Positions 8,079 through 16,310 of a stretch of DNA of 64,000 nucleotides are shown in pieces. Both the position numbers and the translations under genes were made by a program. The stretch comes from Bacilli bacterium (GTDB lineage: Bacteria; Bacillota_I; Bacilli_A; RFN20; CAG-826). The notes under the pieces were generated by a model. That model was not told the DNA's origin and did not search any database. It was given only the letters and a program-made list of their open reading frames with translations. Positions within the stretch are counted from its first letter, which is position 1. Every line of letters begins with the position of its first letter. The stretch is from the NCBI GenBank assembly GCA_024408505.1, contig JAKSUZ010000001.1, positions 64,206 to 128,205 on the forward strand, read 5' to 3'.

Positions 8079-8561
8079 TTATTTATTCTTTTGAATGTTA
8101 AGAATTTTAACTTTATAGTTAACTTTTCCACGGACCTCAATTTCGTCTCCGACTCTATGACCAGTTAAGGCTAAACCGAGTGGTGATTCATTCGATATTT
8201 TATTATTGATTGGATCAGCTTCAACAGTTCCAACAATCGTATAAGTATCTTCACTTCTTTCATTACTAGCTTTAATCGTAACCTTAGAACCAATACCAAC
8301 GACTTTGTCGTTATTAGTAGATTCTCTTACGATTTTAGCATTCGCTAAGATGTTTTCGATTTCTTTAATGCGGCCTTCTACTTCGCCTTGGCGGTTTCTG
8401 GCTGCATCATAATCCGCGTTTTCTTTTAAATCGCCTTGGGCTCTAGCGCTCGCTAAAGCTTCGATGATCTGTGGACGTTCAACGTTAATTAAACGATTGA
8501 GTTCTTCTTTGAGTTTTTCTGCGCCGTCTTTGGTTAAAATAGTTTGATTATCATTACTCAT
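8079..8561 (-). CDS. greA: Transcription elongation factor GreA
   Basis: 160 residues, full length. An N-terminal coiled-coil hairpin carries the tip motif GDLKENADYDAA with acidic Asp44 and Glu47. The C-terminal FKBP-like domain includes VVGIGSKVTI and ends GKVNYKVKIL. GreA enters the RNA polymerase secondary channel and stimulates transcript cleavage to rescue backtracked complexes. A strong AAGGAG ribosome site lies 7 bases before the ATG. It is alone on its transcript, between the ATPase unit and a region of opposite strand. Confidence 0.96.
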   Translation of the reverse strand: MSNDNQTILTKDGAEKLKEELNRLINVERPQIIEALASARAQGDLKENADYDAARNRQGEVEGRIKEIENILANAKIVRESTNNDKVVGIGSKVTIKASNERSEDTYTIVGTVEADPINNKISNESPLGLALTGHRVGDEIEVRGKVNYKVKILNIQKNK

Positions 8562-8579
8562 AATATGACTCCTTATTTT

Positions 8580-8594
8580 ATTGATTATATCAAT
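8580..8594 (-). promoter_or_regulatory. greA promoter with palindrome centred on the -10 box
   Basis: ATTGAT at 8580-8585 and ATCAAT at 8589-8594 are perfect arms around TAT. The minus-strand -10 box TATAAT (8584-8589) is in the centre. Similar -10-centred palindromes occur before the 36493-37650 gene and before potA, so binding by a regulator is possible. The -10 assignment is better supported than the operator. Confidence 0.4.
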
Positions 8595-8760
8595 AAGGTT
8601 ATTTTTTGCAAGGGGGGTGGGGTATATAAGGGACTAAGTAAAGATTTAATAAATCTATATTTACTTCGTAAATATAAAAAAATAAGTGAGTAATTTAACT
8701 TCTTTTTGTTAAGTAACTAATAAGCCTATTACGGTTATTTTCAAGTGGAGGTAGACAATT
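8595..8760. other. Intergenic region with small hairpins
   Basis: It lies between divergent greA and the small plus-strand gene. Two simple hairpins are visible: AGATTT/AAATCT at about 8642-8656 and a 9-bp stem TATATTTAC/GTAAATATA at 8656-8676. Neither is followed by a T-run on the strand that would need it. A G-rich patch lies near 8611-8625. No conserved RNA was recognised. Confidence 0.3.
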
Positions 8761-9062
8761 ATGAAAAGAGACTTAAAAAGTATGGTTGAATTAAAAGAAT
8801 TTCTAAAAATCCCTCACCGAATTTAAAAGTTCCGGTGTATACTGAAAGCGAAGGCGGATTTAAACCGGTGAACAAATCAAAAGGTAAAATGACATTATCC
8901 AAATTAGCTATGGCCGTTAATGGTTTAGCGGAGCAAATGCGAGATGGTTTTAAAAGACTGGATGCTAAAATGGATGCTGGTTTTAAGCAAGTGAACACTC
9001 GTCTTGATTACATTGTTAAAGCAAACGATTTAAAAGATCTATCCAATTCTAAAAATAAATAA
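8761..9062 (+). pseudogene. Small coiled-coil protein gene split by a -1 frameshift
   Basis: An ATG at 8761 with a strong GGAGGT ribosome site 8 bases upstream opens a reading frame that stops after 21 codons (TAA at 8824). The frame one base back continues without interruption to 9062 and carries an amphipathic heptad-like segment (DGFKRLDAKMDAGFKQ). Joining the frames at the A-run 8805-8809 gives a smooth 100-residue protein (ELKEFLK then NPSPNLKVPVYTE). It is therefore either a gene inactivated by loss of one A, or one read by -1 slippage on the A-run. A GTG restart at 8835 is a third option. The function is unknown; small coiled-coil proteins like this can be accessory or antitoxin-like. 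Confidence 0.6.
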
Positions 9063-9085
9063 AGAACATCAACCTGAATAATATA

Positions 9086-9337
9086 TTACTTGTTGGTATT
9101 TTCTTCAATTGCGCACGCTAATTGATCAGCGCAGCTAGTCGGACGATTACCGCACTTATTGCCTTTAAGCTTACTAACTACATAATCCGCTTTTTGGCCT
9201 TCTAATAATTTAGAAATCGCACTTAAATTACCTGGGCAACCACCTAGGAACTTGATGTTATGAATAGTATCCCCGTCTAAATCAAACGAGATTTTGACAC
9301 TACAAGTGCCACGAGTATTATATTCAACATGTTTCAT
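9086..9337 (-). CDS. TSCPD domain protein, TIGR03905-like
   Basis: 83 residues from the ATG at 9337; this start is chosen over one eight codons upstream because AAGGAG lies 6 bases before it. The sequence has the TSCPD hallmark near the C-terminus (RPTSCADQLACAI) and a conserved FLGGCPGNL segment. Cysteines at both suggest metal binding. Related domains occur at the C-terminus of some ribonucleotide reductases; the stand-alone form has no defined role. The gene starts 17 bases after the stop of the surface lipoprotein gene and may share its transcript. Confidence 0.8.
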   Translation of the reverse strand: MKHVEYNTRGTCSVKISFDLDGDTIHNIKFLGGCPGNLSAISKLLEGQKADYVVSKLKGNKCGNRPTSCADQLACAIEENTNK

Positions 9338-9353
9338 AAATTTCTCCTTATCT

Positions 9354-11891
9354 TTAATCAATATGATTAATCGCCCAACCTTCTAGAATGGTCGACTTAT
9401 TACGATTATCATATGTTGTGCTGCCTTTCCAGTCAAACGCACCAACCGCCTTTACATCTTCACACCATGAACTTGTGTATATGTATCTACCATCCTCATC
9501 TTGACTAAAGCCGTATTCATCGAAACCAACTTCAATGCTACGCAAATTAGTGCATCCCATGAACATAAATTGATAGCAACCTTTCACTAATTGGTTATTG
9601 GCGGCAGGTAGTTTAGGCGCCACTAAAAGTGATGTACATTTATTAAACATATTAGAATAGCACTGATCAGCTAATGTAGTAGCAGGCAACGCTTTCGCAA
9701 AACGCAAAGAAGTACAACCTTCAAACATAGCGTCACACGCTAATGTCGATAATTTAGTAGCTTGAATATCTGGCATATGCACTAGTGAAGTACAATTAAG
9801 AAACATACGTGCATAACTGCTACCATCATCTAACGTCTTAGCAATTAATTGAGGGGCTTTAACTAATGAATGACATCCGCTGAACATATTTCCATAGCTA
9901 CTTCTTTTAACGTTTTGAGCTAATAATAAAGGAGCCTTTTTGATGGAGGCACAACTACTAAACATTTCTGAATATGTTGCATTGCCTATACTAGTAGCAG
10001 GCAAAGCAGGTGCTTCCAATAAATTAGTACATCCATCGAACATTCCAAGATAACTATAATCACTTAATTCGGTTAATGGTAATTGTGGAGCGGTAAGTAG
10101 TTCAGCGGTTCCGCTAAATAGACCCTGGTAACTACGTTTCTTAGTGGAATAATTACGTAAACACGTAATATCGCCATCAGCTTTGATTCTTCCGTTCATA
10201 ATAAAGTATAGATTATTGCTATCTCCACCAAGCTTATCATTAGTGCCGCGAATGTATCGTGTCTCTCCATTAGGAATACGAAGCTTGCCTGGGCTCTCTC
10301 CACGTCCGCCTTCCCAGCTTTGCCATCCCTCTTCTGATAACTGAGTGTTATATTCTAATTTACCTCCGCCTCTTTGTAATACTTCTGGATCAAAAGAAAC
10401 CCATGAATCATCCGCTGCGGCGGTAAATGATAAATATTTACAAATCGCTTCATTAGCTTTTATATGAACAACTGATTTTTGATTCTTTAAATCAATTGTA
10501 ATGGTATAGCTACTCGAGTCTAATGAACAATTGGTATAGGCTTTGCCATTACTAGTTGTTATATCGTAATAAACAATTGATTTTGGAATATAGTAATAAT
10601 TAGCATCCACTCCGTTTGCTAAAGATACATCTACCTTAAAGGTATCACCGCTATATGTAGGATTTTTAAATTCTAAAGATTCAGAAGACTCTAGAACTAC
10701 TTGTTCTTTTCCATACTCAGCGTATAAAGTAATGTCTTCCGTGATAGGTGTATCAAAATCAAATACTTCTTGACTACCATCAGCAACATTTATGTACCAA
10801 GAATCAAAATAATAGTTCTTTTTAGTAGGATCTTCAGGTTGATCAACGTAATCGCCTAATATCACTTTCTCAGTAACATCAGGAGCGCCGTTATTGTATT
10901 TAAAAGTGACGGTGCATTTTGGAATATCTTTATCCCATCCGGCAAAAAGAAACATATTTTCTTTTATTGGGGTTGTCTCTAAATCAACTGCTGGATCATC
11001 AACTGGGAATATTTGACTACGATGCCACCCGGTAAATTCATATCCAGACATAGTAGGTGTCGCTACATTAGTAACATATTCACCATCATTAACTTTTTTG
11101 AGTTGGTGATACGGGCTTGCGCCTGGCGCATATAACTCAACCATCCACACTTCTGTCCATTTAGCGTATAAAGTCATAGAGCCAGTTACCAAAGTACCAA
11201 ACTCATATTCCTCTTGTAGTTCCTTATCTTTATACCACCCTTCAAATATTGCGATTCCTTTTTTCGGATCTTCCGGTTTATCAATTGTATGATTTTTAAG
11301 AACCTGAATCGGTGGAATTTTCGTTCCTCCATTTGTCTCAAATGACACTATACACGTATCTTCAAATTTAGCATATAAAGTGATGTTTTTATTAATTGGA
11401 GTATTTTCAAAGTCAAAAACTTCTAATCCTCCAATCGGACTACTATAGTACCAATTTTCAAAAGAAGTACCTATAGGTACATCAAATTCAGGACGGGTAG
11501 CGTATCCGTTTTCCGCTACTATTTGATTAGGAATTGGGTCGGTCTTGCCAAACGTTTCAAAAGAAACGGTATAAATATTGGTGTAATTAGCCACTAAGGT
11601 CATATCACCTAAAACTAGATTAGAAAAATTATAAGGAGTGTCACGCCCTTTCTTTGACCAATAATCAAAACGTGCATTTTCTTTTTCGGGGTTTTTAGGT
11701 TTCTTAACTTGTTGATATTTTTTAACCGTTTGAGTAGCCGGAACCGGTGTTCCGCCATTCGCATCGAATTCTACAGTATATGTCTTTGTTGGTTGTGGTT
11801 CAGGTTCTGGTTCAGGACTAGACTCACTACAACCAAATAAAAACACAAGTGATGACAATAAAACAATTCGACCTAATTTAATAAATTTCAT
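9354..11891 (-). CDS. Large surface lipoprotein: InlB-type repeats plus BspA-like LRR region
   Basis: 845 residues. A lipoprotein signal peptide (lipobox LFGC, Cys21) is followed by an acidic proline linker of EP repeats. Residues about 38-395 hold five Listeria-Bacteroides (InlB B-type) repeats, each with a F-x-x-N-G-G-like start and a FDYW/FEGWY/FTGWH end. After a beta-rich spacer, about 560-810 holds roughly ten repeats of about 23-25 residues of the form APxLPAxxLxxxCYxxMFxxCxSL, a BspA-like leucine-rich variant. Such proteins serve as adhesins or ligand-binding surface proteins. Promoter and start look leaderless. It is expressed separately from the upstream exporter, whose stop overlaps its promoter region. 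Confidence 0.85.
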   Translation of the reverse strand: MKFIKLGRIVLLSSLVFLFGCSESSPEPEPEPQPTKTYTVEFDANGGTPVPATQTVKKYQQVKKPKNPEKENARFDYWSKKGRDTPYNFSNLVLGDMTLVANYTNIYTVSFETFGKTDPIPNQIVAENGYATRPEFDVPIGTSFENWYYSSPIGGLEVFDFENTPINKNITLYAKFEDTCIVSFETNGGTKIPPIQVLKNHTIDKPEDPKKGIAIFEGWYKDKELQEEYEFGTLVTGSMTLYAKWTEVWMVELYAPGASPYHQLKKVNDGEYVTNVATPTMSGYEFTGWHRSQIFPVDDPAVDLETTPIKENMFLFAGWDKDIPKCTVTFKYNNGAPDVTEKVILGDYVDQPEDPTKKNYYFDSWYINVADGSQEVFDFDTPITEDITLYAEYGKEQVVLESSESLEFKNPTYSGDTFKVDVSLANGVDANYYYIPKSIVYYDITTSNGKAYTNCSLDSSSYTITIDLKNQKSVVHIKANEAICKYLSFTAAADDSWVSFDPEVLQRGGGKLEYNTQLSEEGWQSWEGGRGESPGKLRIPNGETRYIRGTNDKLGGDSNNLYFIMNGRIKADGDITCLRNYSTKKRSYQGLFSGTAELLTAPQLPLTELSDYSYLGMFDGCTNLLEAPALPATSIGNATYSEMFSSCASIKKAPLLLAQNVKRSSYGNMFSGCHSLVKAPQLIAKTLDDGSSYARMFLNCTSLVHMPDIQATKLSTLACDAMFEGCTSLRFAKALPATTLADQCYSNMFNKCTSLLVAPKLPAANNQLVKGCYQFMFMGCTNLRSIEVGFDEYGFSQDEDGRYIYTSSWCEDVKAVGAFDWKGSTTYDNRNKSTILEGWAINHID

Positions 11892-11897
11892 ACAATA

Positions 11898-11936
11898 ATT
11901 CTAACACATTATAATGAATTATATAACTCATTATAG
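11898..11936 (-). promoter_or_regulatory. Promoter inside the end of the exporter gene, leaderless-type
   Basis: On the minus strand an extended -10, TGT-TAGAAT (TAGAAT at 11898-11903), lies 6 bases before the lipoprotein ATG at 11891. An inverted repeat, TATAATGA and TCATTATA with a 10-base spacer, covers the expected -35 position and the last codons and stop of the exporter gene. No ribosome site is present. These are predicted features. Confidence 0.45.
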
Positions 11937-13645
11937 TAGCCGCCTTTTTTAATAAGTTCTTCGTGATTACCAGTTTCAATAATCTCACCATCTTTCATCA
12001 CGATTATTAAATCTGCGTGGCGGATCGTTGATAAACGATGCGCAATGACAATGGAGGTTCTACCATCCATCATAATATTAAAGGCTTTTTGAATATTAAC
12101 TTCGGTCCTAGTATCAATGTTACTAGTCGCTTCATCTAAAATAAGTACCTTAGGTAAATTAATCATTAAGCGTGCGATACAAATTAATTGTTTCTCGCCT
12201 GTAGATAAACCGTCATCGTCATCAATCACGGTATTATAACCGTCTTTAAGCTTCATGATAAAATCATGGGCCTTCGCTAAAGTAGCGGCTTCGATAATTT
12301 CATCATCTCCCGCATCTGGTTTAGCATAACGAATGTTATCCTTAACCGTTCCTTTAAATAACCAAGTATCTTGTAACACCATACCAATATGATTACGGAG
12401 TGAGGCGCGTTTAATTTGATTGATGTTTTTGTTATCAAAAAGAATCTCACCACTATCTACATCATAATAATGCATTAATAAATTAATAAGCGTAGTCTTC
12501 CCGCATCCGGTTTTACCTACAATCGCGATCTTTTTATTTTGTTCAGCTTTAAAGGAAATATTCTTTAATACTTCCTTATTAGGAATATATGAGAAATGAA
12601 CGTTTTTCATTTCATATTCTCCGATATTAGTAGTAACTTCCTCTAAGTTAGACTCATCATTTAGTTCCTTTTCATCTAATAATTCAAGCACGCGTTTTAA
12701 AGAAGCGAAGGAACTCGCTAATTCACTAGCAACATCACTAATCTCATTAAACGGACGAGTGTATTGACTAGCGTATGCTAGAAATACGGTTAAAACACCA
12801 ACTTTAAGAATAATATCCTCTGTGCTTCTAGCAATCCAAATCGTACCGTATAAAACGACCGAAGCATAAATAATTGCATTCACTAAACGAGTCGTAGGAC
12901 GCGCAAAGGAAGCGGTAAATTGAGCCTTTACTCCTACTTTATATAACTTCTGATCTAATTCTTGATACTTAGTATCATTCTCATCATTTAACCCATACGC
13001 AATTACGGTTTTTTGATTCGTTATCATTTCATTAGATAAACCACCCATCGCTCCGGTAATCTTAGCTTGTTCCACAAATGATTTGTGGGAGAACTTTGCG
13101 ATTAGCATCGCAGCTAGGACACTAAGTGGAGTGAGTATCACCACAATTAATGCAATATCCCACTTTGTGATGAACATAAAGATGATTGTAATGATAATAG
13201 CAACCACGCCTCTAAAGATATGGGTAAAGCCATGGAGTAATCCATCCCAAACTTGATCAACATCACGAGTAACTCTAGTTAATATATCACCATGAACATG
13301 TGAATCAATATAACTAACGGGTAGCTTTAATAATTTATTAAAAGCATCAATTCGAATATCTTTAATCATTAGATAGCTAATGACATTAAGTAAGCGCCCC
13401 ATAATTGCACCAAAGATACATCCTAATACGGTTACTATCGCTAATTTAATAATCGGCTCTACTAAGATTGACATCGTGAAGGTTGCTTCATTAAATAAGC
13501 TAACAATTTCAACACCAATAATATAGGGCGCATATAAAGTAAGCGCAACATAGATAGTGCTAGTAAGAAGAGCAAAAACAAATCTAACCTTGTAAGGTTT
13601 TAGGTAATGTAAAATGCGCTTAATCATACTTTTTAAGTTATACAT
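11909..13645 (-). CDS. ABC exporter half-transporter, canonical ATPase subunit
   Basis: 578 residues: a six-helix transmembrane domain (about 15-310) followed by an ATPase domain (about 340-575). Walker A is GKTGCGKTTL, the signature is LSTGE rather than LSGGQ, Walker B is VLILDEATS with the catalytic Glu present, and the H-loop is AHRLST. With the preceding gene, whose start order and 8-base overlap indicate co-translation, it should form a heterodimeric multidrug/lipid exporter of the MsbA/LmrA or TM287/288 type. An AGGAG ribosome site lies 6 bases before the ATG. The substrate cannot be read from sequence. Confidence 0.92.
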   Translation of the reverse strand: MYNLKSMIKRILHYLKPYKVRFVFALLTSTIYVALTLYAPYIIGVEIVSLFNEATFTMSILVEPIIKLAIVTVLGCIFGAIMGRLLNVISYLMIKDIRIDAFNKLLKLPVSYIDSHVHGDILTRVTRDVDQVWDGLLHGFTHIFRGVVAIIITIIFMFITKWDIALIVVILTPLSVLAAMLIAKFSHKSFVEQAKITGAMGGLSNEMITNQKTVIAYGLNDENDTKYQELDQKLYKVGVKAQFTASFARPTTRLVNAIIYASVVLYGTIWIARSTEDIILKVGVLTVFLAYASQYTRPFNEISDVASELASSFASLKRVLELLDEKELNDESNLEEVTTNIGEYEMKNVHFSYIPNKEVLKNISFKAEQNKKIAIVGKTGCGKTTLINLLMHYYDVDSGEILFDNKNINQIKRASLRNHIGMVLQDTWLFKGTVKDNIRYAKPDAGDDEIIEAATLAKAHDFIMKLKDGYNTVIDDDDGLSTGEKQLICIARLMINLPKVLILDEATSNIDTRTEVNIQKAFNIMMDGRTSIVIAHRLSTIRHADLIIVMKDGEIIETGNHEELIKKGGYYNELYNSL

Positions 13646-15377
13646 GGCGCTCTCCTAAATCTTGCGAAGCACATATTTCGCGGTATAACTTAGAACTACT
13701 TAATAGTTCATCATGAGTTCCGGTTGCGATTAATTCACCTTTATCTAATAAGATAATTCGATCCATATCAACGACGCTACTAGCGCGCTGAGAAATCGTA
13801 ATCACGGTTTTATTAAGTTTCTTAATCTCTTTTTTAAGTTTAGCCTCGGTCATATAATCGAGCGCGCTACTGGAGTCATCTAGAATAAGTATTGGTGAAT
13901 CCTTAATTAATGCACGTGCAATAGAGAGTCTTTGCTTTTGTCCGCCACTTAAATTTTTAGCGTTTTCTTGAACCAGGTGCTCCACACCATTATCTAGTTT
14001 TGACACGAAATCAAACGCCTGAGCGCTTTTTAGAGCATTAACGATTTCCTCGTCATTCGCATCTCTTTTTCCTTTTCTAATGTTCTCTTTAATGCTGGTG
14101 TTAAATAAAACTGCTTTTTGCATCACAGTTGCGACTAAATTAGATAATGTTTGTTTACTATAATGTTTGACATTATGACCATATAAAGTGACTTCACCAT
14201 CACTAACATCATAGAAACGATTAATTAAATTAATTAAACTAGTTTTACCGCTACCAGTACCACCAATAATACCAATATGTTCGCCTTTCTTGATATTAAA
14301 AGTTATATCTTTTAAAGCAGCATTTGCGTTCTCGTTATACTTAAAAGTAACATGGTTAAAGTTAATGACTTCATCCGTATCATTAATAGAATTAATCTCA
14401 CCATATTTAATCGAACTAGTTAAAGCATAAACTTCGTTAATTCTTTGACCAGAGGCGGCGCCTTTAGTGAGTAACACTACAAATGTTAATACTGCGACGA
14501 CCGCTAATTGAATTTGAGTGAAATAGTTAATTAATGCTTGAATATCACCTAAACTAATTTCATTATTTACAAATTGTAATCCACTAACATATAGAACGAT
14601 TACACTAGCGAGGTTAATAATAAAGAAAACCATTGGGTTTAAAAATGCTTCAATCGTTGCGAGTTTAGATTGAATCTTACATAAACTCACTTGGTTATCA
14701 ACAAAACGAGTATACTCGTATTTTTGTTTATTAAATGCTCTAACGACTCGATTACCAGATAAGTTTTCTTTACTAATTTTAGTGACTACGTCCAATTTAG
14801 CCTGACTCTTTTTAGAAATTGGAATAATGTAAAACATTAAAAAGAAGATTAAGACGAATAATAAAATGGTTGTGCCTAAGAATATTAACCCGGCTTTCCA
14901 ATTTACAATGAATGACATAATCATTGATCCGATTACTATCATCGGCGCACGTAACACTAAGCGAATAATCATCGCTACACAACTTTGAACATTAACCGTA
15001 TCACTTTGAAGTCGGTTAATTAATGAAGCGCTCGATATTTTATCGAGTTCTTTAAAAGATAAAGTATTGATGTGCTTATATAAGTCATTACGTAAATCCG
15101 TACCAAATCCTTGTGAAGCCCGAGAAGCAATATATTGAGCGCACGTGGTAGAGATAAAGCCTAGAATCGCAAAAGCAAATAAGATCCCACCGCATATCCA
15201 TAAGCGCTCTACTTTAACTTGCTCGGTTAATGTATTATTTTTAACCACTTCATCTATCATGTACTTAAGTACAAGCGGGACTACTAATTCAAAGAATGCT
15301 TCAAGCACTTTTAAAAGCGATCCAAAGATCACATGGAATTTATATTTTCCTAAAAAGCGTCTGAAGAGTTGAATCAT
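13638..15377 (-). CDS. ABC exporter half-transporter, degenerate ATPase subunit
   Basis: 579 residues, with a six-helix membrane domain and a C-terminal ATPase. Walker A is GGTGSGKTSL and the signature is LSGGQKQR. Walker B reads ILILDDSSSALD, so Asp stands where the catalytic Glu should be. The H-loop region is ISQRASS rather than AHRLS. This asymmetry is typical of heterodimeric exporters, in which one site hydrolyses ATP poorly. The start overlaps the stop of the membrane-protein gene as ATGA, and the end overlaps its partner subunit, so all three are translationally coupled. Confidence 0.92.
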   Translation of the reverse strand: MIQLFRRFLGKYKFHVIFGSLLKVLEAFFELVVPLVLKYMIDEVVKNNTLTEQVKVERLWICGGILFAFAILGFISTTCAQYIASRASQGFGTDLRNDLYKHINTLSFKELDKISSASLINRLQSDTVNVQSCVAMIIRLVLRAPMIVIGSMIMSFIVNWKAGLIFLGTTILLFVLIFFLMFYIIPISKKSQAKLDVVTKISKENLSGNRVVRAFNKQKYEYTRFVDNQVSLCKIQSKLATIEAFLNPMVFFIINLASVIVLYVSGLQFVNNEISLGDIQALINYFTQIQLAVVAVLTFVVLLTKGAASGQRINEVYALTSSIKYGEINSINDTDEVINFNHVTFKYNENANAALKDITFNIKKGEHIGIIGGTGSGKTSLINLINRFYDVSDGEVTLYGHNVKHYSKQTLSNLVATVMQKAVLFNTSIKENIRKGKRDANDEEIVNALKSAQAFDFVSKLDNGVEHLVQENAKNLSGGQKQRLSIARALIKDSPILILDDSSSALDYMTEAKLKKEIKKLNKTVITISQRASSVVDMDRIILLDKGELIATGTHDELLSSSKLYREICASQDLGERHV

Positions 15378-15889
15378 ATTTTCGCTAACACTTCTTCTTT
15401 AGTAAGAACTTTCTTAAATAAGACAAAGAGTAGGATACCGGTAATATAACCAAACACAAAGTGAACACCCATACCAATTAAGTTATAAATGAGTTGAGAG
15501 CTAGCGTTAGATATGCTAACAGGTAAAGTAGGATCGACTAATCCTAATCCCGTTATCTTATATAGTTCATTTTGAATAACGCCAGCATAAGCCGATTCTA
15601 ATCCCATTAGGATTAAAATCACTAAAATATAAACCGCTAAAGGTTTACCAATCGGAGGTCTTTCTTCGAAATTCTTATAGCGGTTAAGCGCAAAGATCAC
15701 ACCATAATAAACTACTAGAGTAAGAGTAGTACTTAAGAAAGTACCAATGGTTTGATGACCATATGGCATAGGCGCTACAATTCCAGAGAAAGCATAAGCA
15801 AATAATGGTCCCGCTAATAATTTAGCGAACAAGGCAATCCAACGATAAATCTTATGGTGTTTAAATTGTTTATTCTTAGGCTTGGCCAT
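15374..15889 (-). CDS. Small multi-pass membrane protein of unknown function
   Basis: 171 residues, basic N-terminus, then about four hydrophobic segments (near 15-38, 45-65, 85-105 and 140-162) and a charged C-terminus. No family was recognised. It is coupled on both sides: its start overlaps the ruvX end by 14 bases and its TGA stop overlaps the exporter ATG. The TGA stop is direct evidence for the standard code. It may be an accessory subunit of the exporter, but position alone is weak evidence. Confidence 0.75.
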   Translation of the reverse strand: MAKPKNKQFKHHKIYRWIALFAKLLAGPLFAYAFSGIVAPMPYGHQTIGTFLSTTLTLVVYYGVIFALNRYKNFEERPPIGKPLAVYILVILILMGLESAYAGVIQNELYKITGLGLVDPTLPVSISNASSQLIYNLIGMGVHFVFGYITGILLFVLFKKVLTKEEVLAKI

Positions 15890-16310
15890 TTTTCTTCATC
15901 TCCATATATGTTTCTAAAATTACTACTGCGCTTTGCATATCAATTACTTTCTTGCGCTTAGCGCGAGAAATATCGCTCTCTAATAGACGACGATTCGCTA
16001 ACATCGTAGACATTCTTTCATCTACCATCTTAACTTTTAAATTCGGCATTCTTTTAATTAATTCATCTTTAAAGATGTTACTAGCCTTACTACTATTAGA
16101 ATCACTACCATTCATATTAAGCGCTAAACCAATTGCGACTTCATTAACGCTTTCACGTTTAATAACATCTATAGCATGCGAGATTGCAGTTTGATATCCG
16201 CCTTCGTTAAAACGAAAGTTCTCTAATCCATGCGCAGCAATACCAAGTGCATCGCTAATAGCAATCCCTAAAGTCTTAGTGCCTAAATCAAACGCGATAA
16301 TCTTCTTCAT
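15876..16310 (-). CDS. ruvX: RuvX/YqgF Holliday-junction resolvase-like nuclease
   Basis: 144 residues, normal length. An RNase H-like fold is indicated by IAFDLGTKTLGIA with Asp8, IGLALNMNGSD, VDERMSTMLA and the C-terminal SAVVILETY. YqgF/RuvX acts in 16S rRNA 5' maturation and is predicted to cut branched nucleic acids. The ATG overlaps the alaS stop (ATGA), an arrangement common in Firmicutes where alaS and yqgF are neighbours. Confidence 0.95.
   Translation of the reverse strand: MKKIIAFDLGTKTLGIAISDALGIAAHGLENFRFNEGGYQTAISHAIDVIKRESVNEVAIGLALNMNGSDSNSSKASNIFKDELIKRMPNLKVKMVDERMSTMLANRRLLESDISRAKRKKVIDMQSAVVILETYMEMKKNGQA

Noticed and set aside
8656-8676. Hairpin as intrinsic terminator
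   Set aside because: The A-run follows on the plus strand, and on the minus strand the T-run comes before the stem, so neither direction makes a terminator; no gene ends there.
15374-15377. Mycoplasma code (TGA as Trp)
   Set aside because: TGA ends several genes in ATGA overlaps and Trp is TGG throughout the conserved proteins, so the standard code is used.
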